This document shows positions 14,549 through 22,205 of a stretch of DNA of 24,415 bases, piece after piece (position 1 is the stretch's first letter; every line of letters begins with the position of its first letter). Below the pieces are notes generated by a model, which was not told the DNA's origin, did not search any database, and saw nothing but the letters and a program-made list of their open reading frames with translations. The position numbers and the translations under genes were made by a program. This stretch comes from JBBDYH01 sp040901795 (lineage in GTDB: Bacteria > Planctomycetota > Planctomycetia > Pirellulales > JALHPA01), in contig JBBDYH010000079.1 of the NCBI GenBank assembly GCA_040901795.1, positions 1 to 24,415 on the forward strand, given 5' to 3'.

Positions 14549-17500
14549 ATGGACTACGCACAACGTCTCATCCTGCCATCGTGGTGGGCGCGCACCATAG
14601 CCTTTTGTCGGCTACCGGCGCAAACGCCGCCGTCGCCGAAGGATCGGCGCCACAGCCGCTTACACAAGACCTTGGCTCTGGTCGTACTGCTGCTGGCCGC
14701 TGTCTCGGGCTGCAGCCGGGAACACTACCGCCGGACAGCCGACGAGGACGCCTATCAGGCCATCGGGCAAAAGACCTGCGACCCGTTCTGGCCGCTGGAA
14801 GGCTACACCATTCAGCCTTCGCGGGAGTCGCGATTCTACGACGCCTCAGACCCCAATTTTCCGCCGATGCCGCCGGACGACCCCGCCGCGCATAAGTTGA
14901 TGCACTGCGTTGACGGGATGTGCGGCGACGGCTGCTGGCACGCCAACGGCAACACGCCGTATGCGGAAAATGCGTGCTGGATGCGGTATCTGCCGTTCAA
15001 CGAGCGCGGCGAGGTGATGATCGACCTCGAAGGATCGGTGCGGCTGGCGCTGTTGCACTCGCCGGAGTATCAACAAGAGCTGGAGGATCTGTATCTGTCG
15101 GCGCTCGATGTGACCTTCGAGCGGTTTCGCTTCGATGTGCAGTTTTTCGGCAGCACGGAAACGTTTTTCACCGCCGACGGACCGCTCCGTTCCGGTCCGA
15201 ACGGAGAATCGAGCAGCACGCTCGAACAGAATACGGCCCTGGATGCGTCGAAGCTCTTTGCCAATGGCGCCGAATTGGTAGTCGGTTTTGCCAACTCGAT
15301 GGTCTGGCAGTTTTCTGGCCCGGATTCGAACTTCACCACGTCGCTTTTGGATTTCAGTCTGATCCAACCGTTGCTTCGAGGCGGCGGTCGTGCGCGTGTG
15401 TTGGAGCGGTTAACCATCGCCGAGCGAACACTATTGGCCAATGTGCGGACGATGGAGCGCTACCGCCGGGGGTTCTACGTCAACGTCGTCAGCGGCCGCG
15501 ACGAAGGCCCAGGCCCGCAACGACGCGGCGGCCTGCTGGGTGGGGCCGGCCTGAGCGGATTCACGGGCGTAGGCGCCGGCGGTTTCGGCACCGTCGGTGG
15601 ATTCGCACAAGGGGGCGGCGGGGGTGGCGGAGGAACCGCGGGGGGAGCGGGCGCGGTTCAGGCGGGCGGTTACCTCGGGTTATTGCAAGACGCGCAGCAG
15701 ATTCGCAATCAAGAAGCCACGGTCGCGGCGCTGGCCGACAGCCTGGCGCAGCTCGAAGCGGCGTACGAGGCGGGCCGCATCGATCGCTTCCAGGTCGACC
15801 TGGCCCGGCAAGCGCTGTTCAACACGCGCAGCCAATTGATGATCAACCGCGCTAACTACCAGTCAACGCTTGATCGATTCAAATTCACGCTCGGACTGCC
15901 GCCGCATCTGGAATTGGCCGTCGACGATCCGCTGCTCTCGCCGTTCCAATTGATCGACCCAGTCATTCCGCCGCTGCAAAACCGGCTGACTACGCTGCAA
16001 CAGACAATCGGAAACCAGATCATTGTGCTTCGCGAGCAGGCCGCCGCCGATGCGGTCAGTGATGCGAATTTCCTGGAGTCGGTCGCGGCACTACGCCGCT
16101 CTTTCAATGCGGCGCGCGCGGTTCAACAAGAGGGAGCGGCGCACATTCCCTCGGTCCGCGTCGATATTGGCGAGTTGCAAACGAATCTGCCGGAGCGCGT
16201 CAGCGGCCTGGAGAAGCTCCGCGGCGTCGGCTTGGGGGGCGGCCAGGCGAGCGGCCATGTGATCGAGCCCCCTGCGGAGCCCACCGCCAAGCCACAGCCC
16301 GCCCTCACTCGCGAAGGCGCCGAGGCCGCCGACGAAATCGACGGGATTATCGCCGAGCTGCGCGAGTTACCATCGAAGCTGTTGCGTGACCTGCAGGCCA
16401 CCTCGGCTCTGTTCCGGCAGCATCCCGCGGAGCTCGAGAGTCTCGACAGCGAGATGGCCTGGCTGGAAGCCAACATTGATCGGCGGCAAACGCAGGAATA
16501 CCGCGATCGCCTGAACGCGGTTCTCGGACGGATTCCCGATAAGCTGGTCGATCTCTCCAGCGATGTGCTGGAGCTGTCGCTGATCCAGGCGCGCGCCCGT
16601 GCCGAAAGCGTCACGCTGTTGCCAATCGACCTGGATCCCGCCGAAGCGCTGTTGATCGCCAGCCGAAACCGCTACGACTGGATGAACGCCAAAGTGGGCC
16701 TGGTCGATACCTGGCGGCTCATCGAGTTCAACGCCAACGATCTGTTGAGCGAATTGAACCTGGTCTTCAGCGGCGACGTCCGCAACGTCGGCGACAATCC
16801 GTTGGACTTCCGCGCCACGACGGGCAGGCTCCGCGTCGGGGCGCAGTTCGACGCCCCGCTCACGCGGATGGCCGAACGCAACAACTACCGCCAGGCGCTG
16901 ATCGAGTATCAGCAAGCCCGTCGCAATTACTACCGGTTTATTGACACGGTGAGCCAGGCGCTGCGCCAGAACCTCCGCGGGCTGGACCTCAACGAAGCCA
17001 ATTTCGAGCTGCGTCGCGCCGCGGTCCGCGTGGCGATCGATCAGGTCGAGATCACGCGGTTGCGGCTGCGACAACCGCCGCAGCCGGGCGTCGTCGCGGC
17101 ACTGGGCAATACCACTGCCCGCGACCTCGTCTCCGCGCTCAGCGACTTGCAAAGCGTGCAGAACGATTTCCTCAGCGTATGGGTGAATCACGAGGTCGAG
17201 CGCCTCAACCTCGATTTCAACTTGGGCACAATGCAGATCGACAATCGCGGCATGTGGGTCGATCCGCGGTCCGCCGCGGGGGCCAACGCGCTCGATCCTT
17301 ATGCCTGGCTCGCGTGCCGGAAATATGGTTGCACGCCGTGCGACTTCGCGCCTGCCGCCCAGCAAACGCCGGAGGAAATCGGGCCGTCCGACGCCGCTCC
17401 TCACGACGCGGACGGGAGCACGCCGCCGCTTCCGCCGCCGAACCTTTTGCCGCAGGGTGAGGAGTTGCCCCCGCCGCAAGGAACCGATGCCGAATCGTTG

Positions 17501-17677
17501 CGTTGGCCCGCCGGGCCGGACGCCGCTCATAGCGGCGGCGAAGGGCGCGGCACGGCGTCCGACGCGGGACTGCAATCCATTGAACGACTGGAGAAAAAGT
17601 CGCGCGTCTGGCCGGCGGCTGGTCAAAAGCCCGTCGGAAACGTCCCTGCCAACCCGCTCCGCACCGCCGCACCATAA
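14549..17677 (+). CDS. Giant TolC-family outer membrane lipoprotein
   Basis: 1042 residues, more than twice the usual TolC length. A basic leader with a hydrophobic core (41-52) ends in lipobox VSGC with Cys55; the 40-residue n-region is unusually long, but no later ATG fits. A Cys-rich segment (about 120-143: HCVDGMCGDGCW, then NACW) follows. The first efflux-type region starts at about 155 (VRLALLHSPEYQQELEDLYL) and includes FSLIQPLLRGGGRARVLE. A Gly-rich insert (327-374) interrupts it. Long coiled-coil segments follow at about 380-450 and 600-900. The tail after about 960 is Pro-rich. The probable role is a trimeric outer-membrane efflux or secretion channel. No inner-membrane pump genes are adjacent. 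Confidence 0.82.
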   Translation: MDYAQRLILPSWWARTIAFCRLPAQTPPSPKDRRHSRLHKTLALVVLLLAAVSGCSREHYRRTADEDAYQAIGQKTCDPFWPLEGYTIQPSRESRFYDASDPNFPPMPPDDPAAHKLMHCVDGMCGDGCWHANGNTPYAENACWMRYLPFNERGEVMIDLEGSVRLALLHSPEYQQELEDLYLSALDVTFERFRFDVQFFGSTETFFTADGPLRSGPNGESSSTLEQNTALDASKLFANGAELVVGFANSMVWQFSGPDSNFTTSLLDFSLIQPLLRGGGRARVLERLTIAERTLLANVRTMERYRRGFYVNVVSGRDEGPGPQRRGGLLGGAGLSGFTGVGAGGFGTVGGFAQGGGGGGGGTAGGAGAVQAGGYLGLLQDAQQIRNQEATVAALADSLAQLEAAYEAGRIDRFQVDLARQALFNTRSQLMINRANYQSTLDRFKFTLGLPPHLELAVDDPLLSPFQLIDPVIPPLQNRLTTLQQTIGNQIIVLREQAAADAVSDANFLESVAALRRSFNAARAVQQEGAAHIPSVRVDIGELQTNLPERVSGLEKLRGVGLGGGQASGHVIEPPAEPTAKPQPALTREGAEAADEIDGIIAELRELPSKLLRDLQATSALFRQHPAELESLDSEMAWLEANIDRRQTQEYRDRLNAVLGRIPDKLVDLSSDVLELSLIQARARAESVTLLPIDLDPAEALLIASRNRYDWMNAKVGLVDTWRLIEFNANDLLSELNLVFSGDVRNVGDNPLDFRATTGRLRVGAQFDAPLTRMAERNNYRQALIEYQQARRNYYRFIDTVSQALRQNLRGLDLNEANFELRRAAVRVAIDQVEITRLRLRQPPQPGVVAALGNTTARDLVSALSDLQSVQNDFLSVWVNHEVERLNLDFNLGTMQIDNRGMWVDPRSAAGANALDPYAWLACRKYGCTPCDFAPAAQQTPEEIGPSDAAPHDADGSTPPLPPPNLLPQGEELPPPQGTDAESLRWPAGPDAAHSGGEGRGTASDAGLQSIERLEKKSRVWPAAGQKPVGNVPANPLRTAAP

Positions 17678-17747
17678 AAATCGCCGGCGCACGGTGCAGT
17701 TTGTTGACCTTTTTTCTGCACGCTTCTATGCTCTTTGTTGCGGGCGA

Positions 17748-18296
17748 CTACCGACTGGCGAGTACAAACCTTAGCGGCTTGTCTTTCCACTCACCGGCGT
17801 AATCGACGCCGATTCGCGGCGTGCGCTTAAGGGCGCCTCGCTTGACGCGGTATCCGCGGTCCTCGATCCAGAGACCGCTGGCCGGCTCGGCCGCGGCGCC
17901 GTACAGGCGTTTGTCGATCGCCAGCTCGCGGCAGAGCTTACCGGGTCCCGTGTAGCTACCCGCCGCGCGAAACAGCACCGCCTCGGGCGCCCCCTCCTCT
18001 CCCGTCACGATATTGACCATCCAGTACATGCCGTAAATGAAATACACGTACCAGAGCCCCGCGGGGCCGAACATCACGCGCGTGCGGTCGGTAAGGCCGA
18101 ACCGCCCGTGACACGCCAGGTCATGCGCACCGACATAAGCTTCCGTCTCAGTGATCAAAAGCGCGTGCTCATCGGATCCACCGACTCCAATTCGCCGCAC
18201 CAGATACTTGCCGATCAGTTCCTTGGCCACGATTTCGGCCGGCCGGGCGTAGAAAGATTGCGGCAAGACGTTTCGGTCGTTGGCAAACTGGGGCAT
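17748..18296 (-). CDS. 3-methyladenine DNA glycosylase (AAG/MPG family)
   Basis: 182 residues from the ATG at 18296, close to the domain start; an in-frame start at 18401 would add 35 residues encoded by a palindromic repeat and is rejected. It is a monofunctional glycosylase that excises alkylated purines in base excision repair. Signature motifs: ITETEAYVGAHDLACHG (48-64), with Glu52 as expected catalytic base and Tyr54 as intercalating-site residue, then RVMFGPAGLWYVYFIYGM (73-90) and GPGKLCRELAI later. Length fits bacterial family members. It is convergent with the TolC-like gene and divergent from metF. Confidence 0.92.
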   Translation of the reverse strand: MPQFANDRNVLPQSFYARPAEIVAKELIGKYLVRRIGVGGSDEHALLITETEAYVGAHDLACHGRFGLTDRTRVMFGPAGLWYVYFIYGMYWMVNIVTGEEGAPEAVLFRAAGSYTGPGKLCRELAIDKRLYGAAAEPASGLWIEDRGYRVKRGALKRTPRIGVDYAGEWKDKPLRFVLASR

Positions 18297-18320
18297 GCCG
18301 GAATTGTAACGCTCGAATGG

Positions 18321-18398
18321 GCTATCAGCGATCAGCGTCAGCTCAGCCCCCGTTGTGCGCGGGTCAACGGCGGCGGCTAATAGCTGACCGCTGACAGC
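18321..18398. repeat. GCTGATAGC/GCTATCAGC-type inverted repeat element
   Basis: The left arm GCTATCAGCGATCAGC (from 18321) pairs imperfectly with AGCTGACCGCTGACAGC (18382-18398). Between them CCGTTG and CAACGG can form an inner stem. The same unit occurs at 22163-22192. It lies between the divergent glycosylase and metF genes. Confidence 0.65.
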
Positions 18399-18451
18399 CA
18401 AGCTATGATTGAAAAGTACGATTGACCACGACCTCTTTGATCACCTCCTTC

Positions 18452-19351
18452 ATGCGCGTCGCCGATGCTTATGGGCCGGGGAAGTTCGGCCTGTCGTTCG
18501 AACTGTTTCCGCCGAAGACCGAGGCCGGCGAGGCCGCGCTGTGGCGCAATCTCGACGAGCTGATGGCCTTCTCGCCCAGCTTCGTTACTTGCACCTATGG
18601 CGCCGGCGGCACGACGCGCGCCAAGACGCTCGACATTGTCTCGCATGTGCAGCTCCGCTACGGCTGTCCCGTTGCCTCGCACCTGACCTGCGTCGGCTCG
18701 ACCGTGGCTGACTTGCGGGCGTACCTTAGCGAAGCTCGATCGCGCGGCATCGACAACATCGTCGCGCTGCGTGGCGATCCGCCGAAAGGCGAGGCGTCGT
18801 TTCGTCCGGTGGAGGGAGGGCTGCGCTATGCCAACGAGCTGGTGTCGCTGATACGCAGTGAGTTCGCCGGCTTAGGTGTTGCCGTGGCCGGATATCCGGA
18901 GACGCACCAAGAGGCGCCAAGCGCTGAGACAGATCTTCTGAATCTCAAGCGCAAAGTCGACTGCGGCGGCGACGTGGTGATCACGCAGCTTTTCTACGAT
19001 AACGACGATTTCCTGCGCTTTCGCGATCGTTGCGATGCGGCCGGCATCCGTGTCGCCATCGTACCCGGCATTCTGCCGATCACCAACTTCGCGCAGGTGC
19101 AGCGGATCACATCGCTCTGCAAGGCGCGGCTGCCGGAAAAGCTGTGCACGGCATTGGCGGGCTGCGGCGAGGATGAGGAGGCGCAGTTCGCTCTCGGAGT
19201 AGATTACGCCACAAGGCAGGTGCAAGGTCTGATCGACGCCGGGGCGCCCGGCTTGCATTTCTACGTGCTCAACAAGTCGCCGGCCACAGTCCGCGTCCTG
19301 CAAGCGGTCAGGCGTCCCGTTGTGCGCGAGTCTCGCGATGCCGCACAATAG
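18452..19351 (+). CDS. metF: Methylenetetrahydrofolate reductase
   Basis: About 299 residues. The flavoenzyme reduces 5,10-methylenetetrahydrofolate to 5-methyltetrahydrofolate for methionine synthesis in the cytoplasm. Family motifs: LSFELFPPKT at about 14-23 with the active-site Glu17, FVTCTYGAGGTTR, HLTCVGST, NIVALRGDPP, GYPETH, DVVITQLFYDND, and VPGILPI. Length is normal for bacterial MetF (about 290-300). I chose the ATG at 18452 because MRVADAY resembles usual MetF starts; a TTG at 18422 would add 10 residues. Neither has a convincing ribosome binding site. No other methionine genes or riboswitch are nearby. Confidence 0.93.
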   Translation: MRVADAYGPGKFGLSFELFPPKTEAGEAALWRNLDELMAFSPSFVTCTYGAGGTTRAKTLDIVSHVQLRYGCPVASHLTCVGSTVADLRAYLSEARSRGIDNIVALRGDPPKGEASFRPVEGGLRYANELVSLIRSEFAGLGVAVAGYPETHQEAPSAETDLLNLKRKVDCGGDVVITQLFYDNDDFLRFRDRCDAAGIRVAIVPGILPITNFAQVQRITSLCKARLPEKLCTALAGCGEDEEAQFALGVDYATRQVQGLIDAGAPGLHFYVLNKSPATVRVLQAVRRPVVRESRDAAQ

Positions 19352-19406
19352 TTCAACCGACGGTTTTCTTCCCGCGCCAATGCCGGAAACCTTCGGTCGG
19401 GCGCGC

Positions 19407-19428
19407 GGCACGATCAGGTGACCGTGCC
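19407..19428. terminator. Hairpin between convergent metF and DUF1559 genes
   Basis: GGCACG (19407-19412) pairs with CGTGCC (19423-19428), with inner TCA/TGA pairing. No T-run follows on either strand, so it is only a possible bidirectional terminator. Confidence 0.3.
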
Positions 19429-19466
19429 ACAACGAAGCCATTGCAACGCTTCGACAGCACCAAAGC

Positions 19467-20531
19467 TTATCGAACGCCGCCCTCGATCGACGCCGGCAGT
19501 CCATCGCGACGGTCGGCTAAGCGACGGTGAACCTGAATGTCGATCTCGTAGGGAATCCGATGCACCGACGCGTCGGCAAAGACCATGTGAAACGCCTGCT
19601 CGTGCGAACTACCCCAACGATCCGGATCGTCTTGAGGAACGCCTGCCGCATTGAGAACTTGCCCGTCCGAAGCAGGCGCTTCGAAAGGAGTCTTGAACAT
19701 GTCGTTGTCAAATCCGACGTTCCAGAACTCATTGTCAGCCGCATCGGAACCCGTGCCGTATTTGAGCCGGTTCAAGTATTTTTCGCCGACCACGTACGTC
19801 TTGCTGACGCCGTCCTTAACGTCCTTAAGCTTCACCAGACTACGACCGAAACTGATGCCGCACTGGGCAAGGTTGGCGCCGGCGGTCGGACACCTGGTGT
19901 CCGGCCAGCCATGGTTGTTCGCCGCTGCGTAGCTCCCGGGCCCACCGCCAAACGTTTCATTCCGGCGACTCACTGTGGCACCCACGCCTGCACCGCCGCA
20001 GTTTGCGGAGTAATCGGATCTGGCCGCCACACATCCGGGGAGCGGTCCCTGCGAATTAATCCCTGGATTGGGACAGATACCGCTCCAGGTTACAGGAAAC
20101 GTATCGACTGCTCGGCGACTCGGGCAGGTGGCCCAAGCCAACGGCGTTTGGATGGCTTGTGTCGCGAACGTCTTCTTGGGCGTGCTTCCTTCCGCCAGCC
20201 CTTTGCCGAGGTCATGCAGCGCCTGCTCCTCCATGTACGGCAAAATGTTGTACATCCATCCGCCCGGCTGGCGGGCGCCGTAGCCGCGATCTGGATCACC
20301 CTGCCACAGCCAGCCCCAACCACCCGACGGAAAGTGCTTGTGGACATCCAAGTGGTTGTTAACCGCCAGGCCGATGTTTCTCAAATTGTTGAGGCACTGT
20401 GTGCGCCGGCCGGCCTCGCGCGCCGCTTGAACCGCGGGCAGCAGGATCGCTACCAACACGCCAATAATGGCGATCACAACTAACAGCTCCACTAGCGTGA
20501 AGCCGCGACGAGCAACATGAGATCGGTGCAT
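19467..20531 (-). CDS. DUF1559 protein with prepilin-type leader
   Basis: 354 residues. The N-terminus is a type IV prepilin-like leader: RRG|FTLVELLVVIAIIGVL with cleavage after Gly10, Phe11 as new N-terminus and Glu15 at +5. A hydrophobic helix runs to about residue 36. The body is the DUF1559 (SBP_bac_10-like) domain with CLNNLRNIGLAVNNH after the helix. The C-terminal block (WGSSHEQAFHMVFADASVHR) corresponds to the H-x9-DG motif, here with DA in place of DG. Planctomycetes carry many paralogues with no settled function, possibly pseudopilins or surface proteins. AGGGAG 6-7 nt before the ATG supports the start. Confidence 0.92.
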   Translation of the reverse strand: MHRSHVARRGFTLVELLVVIAIIGVLVAILLPAVQAAREAGRRTQCLNNLRNIGLAVNNHLDVHKHFPSGGWGWLWQGDPDRGYGARQPGGWMYNILPYMEEQALHDLGKGLAEGSTPKKTFATQAIQTPLAWATCPSRRAVDTFPVTWSGICPNPGINSQGPLPGCVAARSDYSANCGGAGVGATVSRRNETFGGGPGSYAAANNHGWPDTRCPTAGANLAQCGISFGRSLVKLKDVKDGVSKTYVVGEKYLNRLKYGTGSDAADNEFWNVGFDNDMFKTPFEAPASDGQVLNAAGVPQDDPDRWGSSHEQAFHMVFADASVHRIPYEIDIQVHRRLADRRDGLPASIEGGVR

Positions 20532-20707
20532 GAGAAGCTCCCTATCCCCAAAAAAAAGAATTGGTATGACGACGACCGTCGCGTGCCGAGAACCGGCCGG
20601 AGCCCATTCTATTCCATCGGTAATGTATCCGAAAGAAGGTGGGCAGGCTAGCGTTTTCGAAAAAAAAATGGATCATTCTCGACCGCACCCCTGAGAACGA
20701 GCTCAAC

Positions 20708-20745
20708 AAAAAACCCCGCCGAAACGCTTGCGCGTCGCGGCGGGG
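20708..20745 (-). terminator. Rho-independent terminator, minus strand
   Basis: On the minus strand, CCCCGCCG (20745-20738) pairs perfectly with CGGCGGGG (20721-20714) and is followed at once by six T residues (20713-20708). It lies about 250 bp downstream of the baeRF gene stop and about 180 bp upstream of the DUF1559 gene. It ends either the baeRF transcript or a small RNA (next entry). Confidence 0.8.
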
Positions 20746-20874
20746 CCGGAACAGAGAAGAGGCAGACCGTACCTTAGCCGACCCAGGACCGGTTCGCAAG
20801 CGTTTTTTTGAGATTTTTGGCCCGAGCCTTGGAAAGCCCTTTGTGGCAGGTTTCCTCCGGTTTTGGTACGGTCT
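20708..20874 (-). ncRNA. Candidate structured small RNA ending at the terminator
   Basis: Read on the minus strand, AGACCGTACC (20874-20865) and GGTACGGTCT (20773-20764) form a perfect 10-bp closing stem around about 90 nt, followed by a spacer and the strong terminator. A second 11-bp complementarity, CGCAAGCGTTT (20795-20805) with AAACGCTTGCG (20722-20732), competes with or crosses the terminator stem, giving alternative folds. No known RNA family is recognised. A 65-codon frame (20774-20971) with a basic C-terminus overlaps it, so a small protein is an alternative. Confidence 0.35.
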
Positions 20875-20991
20875 CCCGATCGTGCCACTCTCGCGACCGC
20901 AGGTCTCGCGGATTGGCCGGGCATGGAGAATTTCGGTCAACATGTGCGGGCTCGGCAGGCCCGCCGCACAATCTGCCAACCCGCCCGGCGG

Positions 20992-22131
20992 CTAGTACCG
21001 CAACAGGGCGGTCATCGGCGAGCCGCGGGGGCCATGGCGTTCATCGCAGAAGAAGACGGCACCGCCGTTGAGAAAGGTTTGTTCTGCCGCCAAGGTCACG
21101 AGCTCTTGATCCCCATCCTCCGCGCGCTCGTGGAGGTACGTCTCGTTACGGGCAAAATCGAAAGAGCCCCAAACTTGATGCCCTTGGCGGAGGAACAGCG
21201 TATCGATCCGCCCGTTCTGTGCGGCCGGAATGATCTCGCAGGGGTCCGTGGTGACGCGCTGGGTCCCGCCCAGCTTGTCGATTTGCTGCCGCGCCTGCTC
21301 CTCTTGCTGACGGACAAACGGCTCGACGATCGCGAGCGCTTCGGCGTGAAGCTGCTTGGGGCTCATCAGCTCCGGATTCCCGTCGATAAAGCCCGCGGGA
21401 ATCCTTTTGTAGGAGCTGACTTGCCGATAAAGTCCGACGTTTCGCTCGACGCCCGCCAGCACCAACGGCGCTTGGTCGCCACCGATGAGGTTCAGCAAGT
21501 TCGTATCGATTTCATGAAAATACCTCTCGAGCCGATGGTTCACGTGCTCCAACCCCGTGCCGTGGCCGAGTTGATCATAACGGTCCTCGTGCAAGTTCCC
21601 GGGGCGTACGTCGGCCACCGCCACTTTTTGCAGCGCATCGACGAGGCTCGTGGGGAGCCCCTTGGGCGCGATCTCATGGATCTCGTGGCGGTTTCCTTCC
21701 AGCAGACGCACCTGGTTCTGGCTGATCGCCAGAATATAGAACCGCGTATCGCCCGAATAGAGCGGCAAGAGCGGCGCGATGTGGAATCGTTCGTCAACGA
21801 ACAGCTTCGGATCGAGCGCCAACGGCACCTTGTACTCGCGGAAGAAACTGCGCGAAATGAATACCGCCAGCCCATCGGCCAAGCCGTTCTGCCAATAAGT
21901 GGTATCTCTCGCCAGCGCACGGGCGCGCTCCAACATGTCGTCCGCATCCGGCCGGCGCAGGCCGCGTTCGATAAGTCGCTCGGTGGCCGTGTCCAGCAGG
22001 TTCTCAAGCTGCGTTGCGCCCTGCCGCCGGTCGGCGCCAGAGGTGCGGTAGGTCGGCATGAAAAGCGACACACAAGGCCCGCCGTTTTGTTTGAGCAGAT
22101 CTTGCAGCTCCAAACGGAGAGGCAGCTTCAT
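20992..22131 (-). CDS. Bacterial eRF1-like (baeRF) family protein
   Basis: 379 residues. It resembles the bacterial archaeo-eukaryotic release factor (baeRF) families: an N-terminal domain with GGPCVSLFMPTYR (17-29), a middle RNase H-like part with RFYILAISQNQVRLLEG and PLVLAGVERNVGLYRQVS, and a C-terminal L7Ae/Pelota-like part with GRIDTLFLRQGHQVWG and the typical ending (SPMTALLRY). No GGQ peptide-release motif is visible, so canonical termination is unlikely; ribosome rescue or stress binding has been proposed for these families. AAGGA 8 nt before the ATG supports the start. It lies 74 bp downstream of the BON-CBS gene on the same strand, probably one transcript. Confidence 0.8.
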   Translation of the reverse strand: MKLPLRLELQDLLKQNGGPCVSLFMPTYRTSGADRRQGATQLENLLDTATERLIERGLRRPDADDMLERARALARDTTYWQNGLADGLAVFISRSFFREYKVPLALDPKLFVDERFHIAPLLPLYSGDTRFYILAISQNQVRLLEGNRHEIHEIAPKGLPTSLVDALQKVAVADVRPGNLHEDRYDQLGHGTGLEHVNHRLERYFHEIDTNLLNLIGGDQAPLVLAGVERNVGLYRQVSSYKRIPAGFIDGNPELMSPKQLHAEALAIVEPFVRQQEEQARQQIDKLGGTQRVTTDPCEIIPAAQNGRIDTLFLRQGHQVWGSFDFARNETYLHERAEDGDQELVTLAAEQTFLNGGAVFFCDERHGPRGSPMTALLRY

Positions 22132-22162
22132 AAGTGAGTCCTTTCAAGGCTTTCGGCCATCA

Positions 22163-22192
22163 GCTATCAGCCGATTGCTGACCGCTGATAGC
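22163..22192. repeat. GCTATCAGC/GCTGATAGC palindrome
   Basis: A perfect 9-bp inverted repeat around 12 nt in the 74-bp spacer between the BON-CBS and baeRF genes. Same unit family as 18321-18398. In the joint transcript it would form a stable hairpin. Confidence 0.7.
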
Positions 22193-22205
22193 CGACCGCC
22201 TATCC

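Noticed and set aside
16367..17692. 441-codon open frame on the minus strand
   Set aside because: It is antisense to the TolC-like gene, with an Arg-rich composition and no domain.
17694..17721. GTGCAG/CTGCAC hairpin after the TolC-like gene as a terminator
   Set aside because: The stem is only 6 bp with a 16-nt loop, and the T-run is in the loop rather than after the stem.
18297..18401. 35-residue N-terminal extension of the DNA glycosylase
   Set aside because: It is encoded by a palindromic repeat shared with another locus, and the ATG at 18296 fits the family start.
20774..20971. 65-codon minus-strand frame with a basic C-terminus
   Set aside because: It could be a small protein, but the N-terminal half is unremarkable and it overlaps the stems of the candidate RNA. 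It is kept only as an alternative there.
20863..22137. 424-codon open frame on the plus strand
   Set aside because: It mirrors the baeRF gene and has no domain of its own.
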